This document shows positions 24,249-37,509 of a stretch of DNA of 64,000 nucleotides, piece after piece. The stretch lies in assembly GCA_018894105.1 (NCBI GenBank), contig CM032117.1, forward strand, positions 50,874,503-50,938,502, in the 5' to 3' direction. Each line of letters starts with the position of its first letter. Positions within the stretch are counted from its first letter, which is position 1. This DNA is from Jacaranda mimosifolia (lineage: Eukaryota; Streptophyta; Magnoliopsida; Lamiales; Bignoniaceae). The notes under the pieces were generated by a model. The model searched no databases and was not told where the DNA came from. It saw only the letters and a program-made list of their open reading frames with translations. Position numbers and translations under genes: made by a program.

Positions 24249-26160
24249 TATTGGAACACATAAACATTGAAGAATACAATACATAATTTAAGATGACTCC
24301 AAACATGTTAATCTACTTGTACCTATAAAAAATTTCTAGCTATCACATGTACTACTATTGGAAGATCATGTCAATCTAAATCTAGCAATGCCAGAATTGT
24401 CATGAATTATATTTAATAGTTTCTTTAATCCTTTTGCTTTTCTATCTCAAAACTAAACTTGGTGTGTGCATTTAAGTTAAATGTCAAAGGAAGTTTTTGG
24501 TCAATTAGTGGCGGCCAAGAAGAATGTGAAAAATGTAAAAATAAATAGATACTATAGCGAATGGAGTTGAGGGCATGGGAAGAGCATGTGATATCTCAGG
24601 AGAAGAGCAAAAATGTTGGTCACTATCTCCTAAGTAACACTAAGAAATTCTCTCCTTAGTCTTGTGGGGACAGAAAGGACTCCATGTCGTATAACTAATT
24701 TGGCAGTAGATGACTTCATGCATGTGTTCAAGCCTATAGGCTCATTCCATGCTAGAAAAAGAGTATAAAGTAAGAAAATATGTTATGAAGTGTTTCGCAG
24801 TGCGAGCTTCAGGAGGCAACCCACTTTTCGGTGATTCAAGTATGTATTGTTCTTTTAGAATATCAATGATTTTATTTTGTAGAACTAATGATTTGCATGG
24901 GTAAAATTGTATATAATTTCAGTTCTTCTGATAGATTTAGATTACTCTTATAAGTTCATATATTAATGTCGAACAAAGTGTCACATGGATAATCAGCTCT
25001 GAAGTGAGCACTTAGCATAAAATCTACATGAATGCTAAAGAAAATTTAGAAGTTCTCTTTATCATTCTTTTTTATAATCATATCCATGGTACTTATTCTT
25101 TTTTTACCAATGGCAGCCAATGGGAGTTATTTCCTAATTTCTTGGTTTATTATAGCAGATGGGATATTTCTGGACATTTTAAAATAGAATTGAATGGGGC
25201 TTACGTAAAAGTAGAGTTGAACAAGTTGTTTCCTTGATAATTACATTTTTATAGTGAAATGACATAGATGTAAGTATGACATCCAAAATGTCTAAGAGTC
25301 TGAAAAGTTGTATGCAACTCAATGTACCAAGTATTGAAAATGGAGACTCATATCTACAAAGGAAAAATATGAGGAAACGAAAATTTCAATAAACAATTTC
25401 TTGATGGTGGCCTAAATTATTAGGTGTTAATGAAATTGACATGAGGTAGCATAGAAACTTATGTTGGACAATGGACAAACCAAGCACTCCTTGATCTCTT
25501 CCAGACTGGAAATGAGTTATGCTGATCAAAGCTGAAGGAGGCACAAAATTGCTAACCTGTATCTAACATGTAACAATTTTGCTTCATTACACATATGTTT
25601 AATTAGTAAGGGTTTAGCTTGGTACATCCAGTATTCTAATTATCGTGTATCTTACCTACTATTATGTGACACTCACTAAAGAGATGTTGCATTGTATGAT
25701 ATCTTGATAAACTATTTTAGTGGTTAGTAAATAATGACATAGCTTTTCTATCCTTCATTCTTTAAACATAAAATCATTGACTGTTGCAGAATGTTCATTT
25801 TAGAGCATGGAATTTTTGCTTCGATGTAGATTGTTGGATTAGATATTTGATACTTCATAGTTTAGGTGCTTTGCTGAGCTTCTGAAATATCAACTAGAAG
25901 GTGTTGACACCTCTCAGTTCCCTTTTTCAGCCAAGAATTCCATTAGGTGGAAGCAATGTTGTCAAATATCAAGCTCTTTCAACTGTTTGAAATGTCATGT
26001 GAAGTGTTCCTTAGGCATGTTAGATAATTCCTTTTCTTGCCTTTAACAATTTGAATATTTTGAATATAAGTGCTGATTTATATATCTTGGTTCACAATAA
26101 CTTTAAATTTTGAATTTAGTTATTTGAAATGACTCTAAGTTGTTATACTTCTACTAGCTA
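24249..26160 (+). pseudogene. MBD array unit 3
   Basis: A unit of about 1.9 kb. A non-MBD block at about 24560-24850 is shared with units 2 and 4. The CW-exon match runs about 25255-25580: the Cys-x2-Cys segment now reads Cys-Thr-Lys-Tyr followed by a stop, so both zinc binding and frame are lost. Exon 3-4 sequence is at about 25630-26040 (TTAGGTGC acceptor region, TCAACTAGAAGGTGTTG, TCCATTAGGTGGAAGC). A tail with ATGACTCTAAGTTGT, which also ends the intact gene near 58270, runs into the start of unit 4. Confidence 0.78.
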
Positions 26161-28236
26161 GGTGATTGAAACAAATACACATTGAAGAATGTTATAGTTG
26201 TTTGAAAATGACATAGTACATGTCAAGTTTTTATCTATTAAAATTTTTTAGCTGTTATATCTATTACTATTAGAAGAACATATCGATCTAGGTGTACTGA
26301 TCTCAGAATTCTTGTTGTTAATTGTATGCAATAGTTTTTCAATAATTTCTTTTTGTTTTGTAGTTCTATACCAAATTTGGTTTGCTTGTAAGTTAAATAA
26401 TAAAAGAAGTTGGTCGTCAATTAATAATAACCAAGGAGAATGTGAAAGAATTTAAAAATGATTAGTGGTCATGACGAATGCATTTGAAAGCATAGGAAGA
26501 GCGTGTGATTTCTCTAGAGAAGAGCAACCACATTGTACACTATTTTCTGAAGGACACTACAAGAAATTCTCTCCAAAGTTGGTGGGGATAGAGATGACTC
26601 TACGACACATGACCTATTTAGCAACAGAGGGCTTCATTCATGTGTTCATGCCCACACGCTCTGTCCACACTAGGAAAGAGTGTAAAGCAAAAAAAGATGT
26701 TGTGAAGTGTCTCACACTAGGAGCTTTAGGAGGCAACCCAATTTTGTGATTCAATTATGTATTGCTCTAGAATTTTGATTATCTGCTTTTGTAAAACTAA
26801 TGTTTCATGGAAAAATATTTATGTAATTTTAGTTGTTTTGATAGAATTAGATTAATCTTATAAGTTTATATAACTATCAAACAAAGTATCATTTGGATAA
26901 TGAGCACTTTGCACAAAATCTGCACAAGTAGTGAAGAAAATTTAGAAGATTTCTTTATCATTTTTGTTCTTATTATACCATGGAATTTATGTTTTCTTTT
27001 CTGCTAGTGGTGGCCAATGGGAGTTATTTCATAATCTTTTGGTTAATTTTGGTGGCCTAGGAGATTTTCCGAAATTCTAAAATAGAGTTGAATGGGACTT
27101 AAGTAAAAGTAGAGTTGAGTAAGTTTTTTCTTTAATAATTATAATTGTATAATGAAATGGCGTAGATATATGACATCCAAAAAGAGTTTGAAATGTTGAA
27201 TGAATTTTGAAAATGAAGACTCATATCCGCCAAAAAAAAAAAAAAAGGTTAAATGATTGCAAAATAATATTTTCATTAAACAACTTGTTGATGGCGACCT
27301 AATATATCGCATGGAAATTAATTTGACATGAAATTGGATAGCAACTTATGTTTGGAGGTGGACAAACCAAGCATTCCTCAATCCCTTCCTAAGTGGATGA
27401 GTTATATGAATTAAAACTGATGGAGGCACAAAGTTTGCTAATATGTATGTAACATATAACATTTTTGCTCCTTTGCACACATGTTTAAATAATAAGGATT
27501 TTGCTTGATACATCCAATATTTTGATTGTCATGTGCTTAAACTATTATGTGGCATCCAAAAATAAGATGTTGCATTGTGTGGTTGAACCTCAGTAATATG
27601 TTATTTAAATTATTAATAAACAATAACATTGCATTTCTATGCTTCAGTCTTCAAATTCACAATAATTGATTGTTGGAGGCTATTCATTCTAGAGCATGGT
27701 GCTTTTGTTTCAATAATAATTGTTGGCTTGAATTTTTGATACTTTATGTTTTAGGTACCTTATTGAGCATCTAAAAGAGCATCAAGAAAGTTTTCTTTTC
27801 AACCCATTTTTCAATTAGGTAAAACAAAGTTGCCCAATGTTGCTCTTTCAACTTCTTCAAGGCTGGTGTACCTCTGGTAGGTTATATAATGCTTTCTCTT
27901 GTCCTTAAACACTTTAGATTTATTGATTTAAGTGTTGAATTATACATCATGATGTCAATATCATGCAAATGGATTTCTACCATTATAATTTAATTTAAAA
28001 TCTTTACGACCTTTTTTATTTATGATAGTTGCTTAGGAAAAATATGAATATGGTAATTATTTTACAATAATTATACATATGCATCACACTTTTAAATCTT
28101 ATGTAAAATAACAGTTTTTTTTTTTACTAGTTGAATGGAACAAATACACATTGAAGAATGCAACATGTGCTTTAAATGATGTAATACATACTAATATACT
28201 TTTATTTGCTAAAAATTTCAAGTTGCATGTATAAAT
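26161..28236 (+). pseudogene. MBD array unit 4 and start of a truncated unit 5
   Basis: The start word GATTGAAACAAATACACATTGAAG recurs, with changes, at the start of each unit (about 16636, 24251, 26161 and 28133). The shared non-MBD block at 26465-26749 is open for 94 codons here but broken in the sister units. CW-exon remnants are at about 27150-27440, with the first Cys region destroyed. Exon 3-4 remnants are at about 27510-27900. From 28133 a further start copy runs about 100 bp and then stops at the boundary of the 185-bp direct repeat. Confidence 0.75.
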
Positions 28237-28421
28237 AAAAAAATTAATACTAACTTATTCATAGTGCCACATATGAAATAACGAATGGGTTAATATCTCT
28301 GATGTACAAATATATTTTTATTTATATTTAAACCATTAAAAGAAATTTCTTCACATTTTCCACATATATGTTTTCAGATCCAAACATAGTTTTGATGTCA
28401 AATTCCTTATTTGAGTTTCAT
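28237..28421 (+). repeat. Left copy of ~185-bp direct repeat bracketing the composite MULE
   Basis: The sequence from AAAAAAATTAATACTAAC to GAGTTTCAT recurs in direct orientation at 49030-49216 with scattered substitutions and small indels. It lies immediately outside the left terminal inverted repeat of the large Mutator-like element. Confidence 0.85.
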
Positions 28422-28423
28422 GT

Positions 28424-28667
28424 CAAAAATGCAGTTTTGGGCCCAAACTTTAGGCCCCCAAGCCAAATAGGTACCATGCTTTTCAAAATAGCCAAAAGAA
28501 GTCCCATAATTAACTGTACAGTTGCAAAAATAGTTTAGTCATCAACTTTTTGACATATTTTGTACGTGAGATGCACATGCTACTATGTACAAATAGAAAT
28601 TGGAGGGAATCCAACGTGGCCAAGTAGAATTTGGAGGGAAGCCACGCTGGATTAAGCATAAGAAATT
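28424..28667 (+). repeat. Left terminal inverted repeat of the composite MULE
   Basis: About 244 bp, matching the complement of 48775-49027 with scattered differences. It contains GGAGGGAATCCAACGTGGCC and a related GGAGGGAAGCCACG copy about 30 bp further on. Confidence 0.85.
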
Positions 28668-31600
28668 GGATGAATAAAGAGGAAATAAAAATCATAATTA
28701 AAAGTGATCTCCCCCAATTTTGAAGACAAAATCCCTCGAACAAAAACCCTAGTTCATTTCACCCTTCCAAACCCTACTTCTCTCTAAATCAACTCAACAA
28801 ATCTTTTTCTCATTCCATCAGTAGCACCAAGGAGAGGAAAGAATGGTAAGAGGAGAGGAAACTTGGCTCAATCGACAGCCACGTTGTGGGCGTAGTATGT
28901 GGTTGGGTCTAAACCAATAAACTATAGTTATTTTTTTGTTTCCTAGGATTTTTCCTTAATTGTTGTTTTATATGTTAGGTAGTGTGATTTTTCATTTTTT
29001 CCCTCCTTTGAGATAAAGTATGTTGGGGCTTGTTTTATATGTTAGGGTTTGTCTGCTTTGAGCTTTAAGTGGGTCTTTTTTAACTGATGCATGGCCTTGT
29101 TTGGTTTATTTTGTGGTCCTTGGTCTTGTGCATGTGTGTTTTTTTTTTTTTCTTTTGTGTAGTAGGGCTAGGGGGGACAAAAATTGGATAATGTATTAGT
29201 ACATTTAGTTTAGTTGGAATAATTTAACTAGAGAGTTGTGTTCCCCTTGAATAAAATAGTAGTATATCCAACTATTTCCTGTACAGTTGCTTATTTGTCT
29301 GCAGGTGCTCCATTCTGTTTTTGATTTGTATTATTTCCTTTTATGCTGTAGGAAAATCAAACTGCTTAACCACTTAATTAATTCATCATGATGGTGAACT
29401 TGTACTTGTGCTTAGAGTAGAGTATATGGGAGGAACATTTAGTGCATTTGACCATGTTGACCTTAGAACTATATCTTTGGCTCATCTTAGTAGTTTTTGG
29501 TGAACAGTTAGGGTGTAAGGGGGAGAAAAAATATTATAGGATTGATCCTTTGCATAAATTTAGGATAATTATGTTTGAAACTAACCTTTTTCAGCTTATT
29601 GACTATTATAATGAAATGCAATTGTACCTAGATGCTGAGAAAGATGTTAATGACAATGCACCTAATGAACACAATTTAATTTTAGAGGTACTTCTTAATG
29701 ACAATGCAATCAATGAAGATAACTTGGATGATTAGGTTGATGACATTAATGAGTAGAATATCCAAAATGAGCTTATTCCTCATGAATGTGATCTATATTT
29801 TAGATTTATTGATGAATATGAGGATGGTAGGGACTAGGGTTTAATGGTTTAGAGATTAGAGATGAGGATAATGATCTTAGTGAAATTGTAGGGAAAGGTA
29901 CCGCTGAGGATCTTGGGGAGTTTAGAGAGGGAGAAACTAAAGTTGAGGAGGAAAAGATTGTGATGCTAGTGAGCAACAAAATCATCATAGGGACTTGGGT
30001 TTAGATGATGTTAATCATGTTTGTGATGCTGGTGGGGATCTTGGGGAATTCAGAAAGGGGGAAACTAATGTTTAGGAGGGTAGAGAGAGATTTCAATGGC
30101 AATGACTACATGTGAGATAGTAACTTTAGTAGTGAAGATTGGATGGATGATGTGTTATTTGGAAAGCACACTAATAAGGATGTAAAATGGGTAGGACTTG
30201 ATCAAAAAGAACACAATGAGCCTAATAGCAACAATGATATGTCTTATGAACCTGAAAGATAATATGTGAAGTGTGAGGATTTTGATAGTGATGTTGGTTC
30301 TAAAGGTGGAAAAACAGGAAAAATCCTACCTTGTATTCAACCCCTTTGATACCTTTGATCCTATATTTGACATAGGGATGATATTTAATAATAAAAAAAA
30401 GTTCAGAGAGGCTATATAGCCACATGCTATTAAGATTAGAAGAAATTTGCAATTACAAAAAATGATAAAAGAAGGGTATATACAAGGTTTTTTTGATAAG
30501 GGTTGTGATTGGCACATTAATGCACTTAAAGTAAAGAATAAGTTCTCAGTATAGATTAGAGAATATAATCCTGATCACAAATGTGGGTGGTTTTATAATG
30601 TATACAATGTCAAGTCTAAGTGGCTGTCTAAGAAGTATGAAGAAGCTTTTAGGTTTGATGCTAAGAGAGACACAAAGGGCTTTAGAAATGATGTTATTAA
30701 GGATATAACATGTCATGTGTCAAAGTATCAGGCATATAGAGCAAACAGAAGAGCTTTAAAGGCAATTGAGGAGAATTATGATGAGCAATATGCTAAACTA
30801 TGGGATTATGCAGAGGCTGGGGTCCAAAAATCCTGGTTCTACCATTGTGATCGAATTAAGTGATCAAGTAGACGTTAATGGTTTGAGAAAGTTTGAAAAG
30901 TTTTATGTATGTTTTTAGGCCCTTAAATAGGGCTTCATGACAATTTGTAGACCCATCATAGGTGTTGATGGATGCCATTTAAAGAGGCCACATGATGAGT
31001 ACTGCTTAGTGCAGTTTCCATTAACCCAAACAATTGCTTGTTCCCAGTGACTTATGTAGTATTGTGTAGTGAGACTAGAGAAGCTTGAGAATGGTTTTTG
31101 TGGCTTCTTAAAGATGATTTGATGATTGAGAGAGATGATGCTTTTACTTTCATATTAGACAAGCAAAAGGGACTTGTATCAGTCTTTGAGTCAGTTTTCC
31201 TAGGAGCTGACAACAGGTTTTGTGTTAGGCACCTTTATGGCTACATGAAAACTGCTGGTTTTAAGGGATTAGTTTACAGAAGAGGGTTATAAAGAGTTGC
31301 CAAGGCTAGTATAGTGGCAGAATTCTAGGAAAGATTAAAAGAACTTTGTGAATTAGATCCCTAGTTTGTATAATGGTTACAAGATAAACCTCCATCACAG
31401 TGGTCAAGATACCATTTTAATCCATTTCCAAAATGTGATATGCCTTTGAAAAATGTGTGTGAGAATTTAAAAGCAATATACTTGAAGCAAGAGAGAAGCT
31501 AATTTTGACTATGTTGCAGTGGATCAGGGAGTATTTGATGACTAGGCTTGAACAAAATAGGGACAAATGTGAAAGACAAAGGGAGGGAAGAAAATTTATC

Positions 31601-32048
31601 CTAGAATCAAGAAGACCCTGGAGAAGAATAGGGCTGTAAACGGATACTAAACGGAGTGGATACACTATTTTCATATTCGTATTTAATTAACTTTTTGAAT
31701 ATATGAAAACAGATATAGATTTGATGGATATTTGTGCATGATATCCGAATATGTATCCGTCAAATATCGGTTGAATTCGAATATATCCGTATTCAATTAT
31801 AATTATTTAAATGCATCTATATTTGATTAAACTTACCCATATTCAAGTTATTTTGGGATATTTATATTTGATGATAATTATTTGGATATTAGTTTATGAA
31901 TATCCTAATATATGAATCCATTAACTTATAAAAAATATATATTTTTAATTAATAGAAGGAACTATACAATTTCATTGAAAATGGTGCAATCAAACAAATA
32001 CCACAACTTTTAATTAGTAATTAGCTTTATCATTGATTATTAACCCTA

Positions 32049-32050
<2 letters not shown>

Positions 32051-32105
<55 letters not shown>
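32051..32105. repeat. (TAA)n microsatellite
   Basis: About 18 TAA units in the hAT-like element. The related element at 49256 has only about four units at the same place (near 52889). Confidence 0.95.
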
Positions 32106-32274
32106 TAAGTATATTAGTTATAAAGACCAAAAATAATTTATGTTGATTAACTTTATTTTTTAATTTTTGTTCTCTATATTATAATAATTTTTTAAATTTA
32201 TTTTTTTCAATTCTTCAATTATAATATATATATATATGGATATGAGTTTTTTTATTGAAAAATATAAATAATAT

Positions 32275-34534
32275 TGTAACACCTCGACCAAGAGGTGCTT
32301 GCTCGGTCGAAGTACTACTCATTTTATACCACAAGCTTTTTGGATAAGAGAAAATAAATCTTTCAAAATCCAAATCATTTAACTTTCACAAGTGACACCT
32401 ATCAACAGTTAAACTTATAATCAAAATATCTTAGATTACACTTAGCACTTCTAACCCATTTGTCATATCTATGTCAATAATTTAACAAATACAATTGTTA
32501 TGTTCATATATTCATTGGGTTCATTACCTCATGTGTCGTGTGGTTTAGTCTATCTTCATCACTCGTTCTTATCTGGGGTAAAGAACGAAAGGAGACAATA
32601 CAACAATGTAAGTTCGAATGACTTGGTGAGATATTCTTGCAATAACAACATAGTAACGATTATCCAAACATATTACACAGGAAATAGGCAAGAGCATTAT
32701 AACTACAAGGAGCTATGAGAGAAGATTTCAATCAAAATTTTAAGTGATCCATCTTATCACCGTCCCATACCAGTGATGACACTTCACAAAATTCATTGCC
32801 TTTTTGTGGAGGTTTAGATATCAAGTATGGCCAAAGAGTTAATATTTTTTCGAACAATACTTTGATTCTTGTCAAATATTCAAATCTCAGGAATAAATAT
32901 AAGGTATTAAATACATTATGCAATCTTGTTGTTGGTGGGTCTCCGACCTTGTCGCTCCACTTTTCTAAACACAAAAACCTTTATCCCTCCAAGTTTTGAG
33001 TGATTGGCTTGGACACATAAACATACACGAGGCATGGCTAGCCGCATGCTTTATCCCGCTCATAGACAATTACCTTGAACTGGCTATGAGACAGGGTTAT
33101 ATATATATATAGCTAGTAGGGTATTAGTTAAAAGACCAGCTACCGTCGGTCCAATCAGCCTAGTAGTCTTTCGAAACAGATCCAAGGGCCCATCCCCAAG
33201 GGTATCAAGTATTGAGTAGTATAACACGTCCAACAGTATTTCAATTAACAAGTTAATTCACCATGATAAACAAGTAATCAATTAATCAATATTAGGCTCA
33301 TTCCAAGATAAACATGGCGATGATAAAAAAAAAAAATTTTTCAAAACCTCTATTTCAGTTTTCACACACAATCATCAGTTTCAAGTGAGATAGCATAAGT
33401 CATAATCAAATAGGAACCATAATAAGTGTAAGGGGCGATGTGTGGTGAATTCCACAAGCAATTTACTTTCCAAAAACTTATGTAAACATGAATCGATTGA
33501 ATCGTTCGAGTCAGGAATTCAACTTCTCAGAGTGGGTAGGGAGTTCAAATTACAATAGCTCAGGAATCATGGTCAAATGAGAAGAATAGTACCATGGACT
33601 GTCAATATTAACACTAGAATCAATGATCAATATAGAAGGGCCAAACAATAATTTCCAACAAGAGGAGATTAAACAACAATGATCTACTCACTAATATATA
33701 TATAGGTATACATATATAAGTTAAGAATATAAATAATAATAGCTCAGGAGCTACAGATAAGAAGAATAGTTAAGATAGGGTGTCAAAAGTGGTCGAATCA
33801 TCAAATTGAAAACACCAACTCCTTACCCATTAGATTCGAACCAGAACCCCTCTATTTCTAGCCCCATTCCGGCAGCGAAACCACCAAACCTGCAGCTATT
33901 GTCGTCAGCCTCATTTTTCGGCCAATTTCTCAATTGTTTTTGGTCAATCTTGGTATGGTTATGCTCCTCTCAGCTAGAGGAAGCTTACTACATTGTTATT
34001 TTTAGGTTTTCCAATTGTTTTTCGATGATTGGCCGTTAGGGTAGGGTTGGGGTCGATTTTGGGAATTTGATTAAATTATATCCTTCATTATATATATGTA
34101 TATATATAAGATTAGTTTTCAGATATTCATTCCCCCCCCCCCCCCCCCAAAAAAAAACTTTTTCACCGTATTCAATTGGGTCCTCTCAGATTTTAACCAC
34201 CTTCAATTTGGTCCCTATGTTTCAATTAAGTCCTCCAACTTTTATTTCTTTTACATTGATCCCTAATATTTTTGTTTCTAGGCAATTAAATCCAAATTTA
34301 ATTTTTTTGAAGTCCTTGAACTTTTAACCTTCTGACGTTGACCCAGTAAATTTTATAATTTTTGACAATCAAGCCCTTTTCTTAATTGCAATTAAATCCC
34401 TAATTCTCAATACTTATGCCTAACCTTAATTAATTTAATTCTGAGCAATTTTTGAGTATAATTTACTTGATCCGCCTATCATTTTGTTAATTCAATCATT
34501 TGCAATTTATAAACCAAAAGGTCGGGGTGTTTCA
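32275..34534. mobile_element. Nested element, possible solo LTR (TGTAACACCTCGACC ends)
   Basis: The 2260-bp insertion begins TGTAACACCTCGACC and ends with the near-complement GGTCGGGGTGTTTCA. Flanking 5-mers AATAT and AATGT match at four of five. TG...CA ends, a 5-bp duplication and the absence of coding sequence fit a solo LTR. The 15-bp inverted termini would also suit a DNA transposon. Comparison with the uninterrupted hAT relative at 53140 supports these borders. A run of 17 C residues is at 34132-34148. Confidence 0.6.
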
Positions 34535-37289
34535 AATGTATTATTTAATGAATATATATTTGGAGCAGATATCAAACTGGTTGAATATGCGTTTACCATA
34601 TCCGTATCCATTTATAATCGAATATCTACTAATCAAATATGAACAATATCTACTTGAAATGGACGCAGATAATATTTTATATAAACAGATATGAATACGA
34701 TTGGTAAACAAATTTTTGAATATCTTTTTACAGCTTAGAGAAGAACATGAATAAGGCAACTAATTACATTCCCATTAACTCTAATGACTGGCTTTATGAG
34801 ATTAACTGTTACGATGGAGCAAGATATACTGTTGATTTGAAGGCTCATAGTTGCTCCTGTAGGAAGTGAGAGTTGAGTGGCATTCTATGTAAACATGGAA
34901 CTGGAGCAATATATAGATAGCGTCTTGGTCTTGAGGATTTTGTGCACAATTGTTACACTATAAACACTTATAATAAAGTTTATGAGCCAACCAAATGTCT
35001 AATGAATAAGCCAGACTTGTGGGATAAAACTAGCTTTATTCTATCTCTTCCACCAAATTTTGGAAAAAGAAAATAGATACCTAAAAGATCAAGAAGACTA
35101 GAGAGCAACCAAAGAAGAAGAAGAGGAAAGCTAATTCCTCTAACAAGACAATCAAAATGAAGAGGCAGAAATGGAGTGTTACCTGCAAGTTTTATGGGGC
35201 AAATGGGCACAATAAGAAAGGGTGTCAACAGAGGAAATTTGCAGAAGAGTTTCCTATTAATGATGTACAGAATGAACAACATGAAGAAATGACCCAAGCT
35301 GAAGACATCCCATTATTGACACAAGAGGAGCCAACACATAAGCCGATACAACAAGGAAGCAAATTGACTGTAAGTATAGTGATGTGTTAACTTATATGCT
35401 ACTAATTAATTGATATGCCAATATCGATGTACTAATCAATATATTATGTTGACAGGCAAAGAAGAGGATAAGTGCAACAAGCTTGTCATTAGAGAGTGTA
35501 CAGTTCCAGTAGGTTTTTAATTCATTTTATTCTTTTTGGAAAGTTTATTTTACATTTAACTTCTCTTGTATGTATGCCATTAACAATAGACTAAGTGCTA
35601 ATTTTAGTGGAGAGAGATTATGAGCCAGCCATTGGGGAGTGTGTAAGTTCAACATGTAAACAATTACTTATTTTATTTTATTCTTTTGGAAATTTTCTTT
35701 TACATTTAGCTTATGTGGTTTGCAGGTCACTAATAGTGGACTAAATGCTAATATGAGTAGAGAGAATATGAGCCAGTATTGCGGAGTGTGCAAGTTCATC
35801 AAGTTGTTGAGCTTATTTATTTTTATTTTTCTGAGATATTTGTACTAAAATTAGCTCATCTTGCTTGTAGGCCATTAACACTATAGAGAAGGCCCCAACA
35901 AATTGTAGCAAGGTGCAGCAAGTAACAACAATGTAAGAGATATAGATGAAAATATAAGTGCATCAAACTTTCATATACTTGTTATGTTGTATAGGTTTTT
36001 GACACTTTTGACATCAAATTGTGTTGCTGCTGATGTTTTGATATAGAAAATGCTTTGAGATGAAGTTGCTGACTTTTGTTTATAAATAGTCCATTGTTTC
36101 TATGCTATTGTTTGTTATACATGCCGTTTTGACATTGCTTCTTATTTTTATATTGTAATTGTGCTATTATTCATTGTACGACCCACTTTAAGAGACTTAA
36201 TATCTAAGAGAAGGGATGACTTCAGGGGTGAGCAACCACTTAAGCCTTCTAGGCAACAAATGAAGCCAACTTCAATCTAGTGCCTTATTTATTTCCTATT
36301 CTAATGCCATCAATGCACTCCAAAGTTAAAATCAAAGCCTTTCAACAGTAGCTCCTCATCTTCATGCCATAAAGGAGACCACTTCCAACATTTCTAGGAA
36401 AACTTCTTTCGTGCCTATGATCATTAAAGATGGAAAGAAGTATATGACCATGTCTAACTTGAATGCTGCAGTATCAAAATCCACACAAGGAATTAAGAAT
36501 GATCCTAAAAAGAAGAAAGTTGGATTTGTGTGGAGTTGATGGTTTTTTAGTATGCCTTTGATGTATGTTTTGATGGAGCCTGTAATTGTGTAGTACTTAT
36601 GGCTTTTGCTGGTTTTTTGGTACTCTTTGTTGTCCAGTATTGAAGTGCTTTTGGGCAGGAAATTGTTTATTTTTGGGAGGAAATGGTTGGAATTGGAAAC
36701 TTAGAGTTGTATTGATAGTAAAATTTGTTTTGCTCACTCAATGAAATTGATGGAATTGAAGCTTTAAAGTTTATGATGTTTTTGTACATTGCATTGCAAC
36801 TTTACTTATTTGACAAATTTGAGGTTTCTAATTTACTAAATCTCTTCCTAGAACACTTGTCATTTATCAAATTTTGTAAAACCAACTTTGGCACTAATTA
36901 ACTCCTAATTGAATGCACAAATTAAGTGAATACACAAAAACAGAGCCAACTTGCCAGCAACATTCATTTTAATTAACCAATGTTCACTTTAATTTAGTAA
37001 CTTTAGTTCATGTAATCAACCGAAATGCACAAAAGAGCCATATTGGGGAAAAATGATTCTTCAATTCACTTTACTAGTACAAAACAGTGCAAAACATAGC
37101 ATTGCTAGAGAATTTTTTGATTTTTCATTACACTTAGTAGTCACCACAAGATTACATATTAAACATACAAATAGACCAATCAAAATACATCAAAATAACC
37201 TACATCAGACCATATTTTATACTTTTTCAATTTTCTTCCGAACATAGACAGTGGAATATGGCAAATTGAACTCCAATTTTTTTTTTTTT

Positions 37290-37509
37290 TTTGATGAGAA
37301 CTGAATTCCAATTCAGGCTTTCCTACTATCCTTATTTTTCCTTCAAAATAGTCATTTGAAGACAAAGGCATCCAAGACAGAGCCAACAAACCAAGGTACA
37401 TATTTCTCTTCTTTCTCAACTATGCATTTTCACCCTCTAACTGTGTGACTCTGGCCTTCAATTTAGGAAGTTGAACCTCCATTTCATTAACCCTTCGTAA
37501 TAATCTAGG
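37290..37509 (-). pseudogene. GRF zinc-finger gene of the MULE, 3' part
   Basis: The minus strand reads on from the 5' part at 48452-48647 once the gypsy element and one copy of its CTAGG duplication are removed. It gives LLRRVNEMEVQLPKLK and ARVTQLEGENA, a coiled-coil-like heptad pattern, then a stop (TAG, about 37421-37423). Beyond the stop the frame continues with KKRNMYLGLLALSWM, resembling the C-terminal hydrophobic anchor of small plant GRF proteins. The role of such proteins is not established. The arrangement relative to the transposase suggests an accessory gene of the element. Confidence 0.72.

Larger units (their letters stand above)
31629..34737. mobile_element. hAT-like element inside the MULE transposase
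   Basis: Flanked by a perfect 8-bp TSD GAGAAGAA (31621-31628 and 34738-34745). Termini are TAGGGCTGTAAACGGATA on the left and the complement of TATCTTTTTACAGCTTA on the right. The interior carries many degenerate GATATCCGAATAT-like words on both strands and encodes nothing. Around 31940-32250 it closely parallels 52785-53150 in the element at 49256, so the two belong to one family. About 2.26 kb of its length is a further insertion (32275-34534). Confidence 0.85.
28800..36539 (+). pseudogene. MuDR-like transposase gene, broken and interrupted
   Basis: Transposase of a Mutator-like element: DNA binding to the TIRs, DDE strand transfer and zinc-dependent DNA contacts in the nucleus. The pieces lie in order. 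An N-terminal part is at about 29400-29735 (LGCKGEKKYYRID). The MuDR N-terminal domain is at about 30350-30830 (FREAI, stop, PHAIKIRRN). The catalytic core is at about 30930-31290, with GVDGCHLKRPH (first Asp) and ILDKQKGL (second Asp), then NRFCVRHLYGYMK. The hAT-like insertion 31629-34737 splits the frame. After it come a SWIM-type zinc finger at about 34800-34920 (SCSCRK and CKHG), a zinc knuckle at about 35178-35222 (CKFYGANGHNKKGC) and a C-terminal exon ending KKKKVGFVWS with TGA at 36537. Introns separate the last exons. Many in-frame stops (for example near 30415, 31320 and 34868) make it non-functional. Confidence 0.85.

Noticed and set aside
26465..26749. 94-codon frame considered as a functional gene
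   Set aside because: Homologous blocks in the sister units are broken by stops, the unit is otherwise a pseudogene, and no family was recognised. Kept as a finding only.
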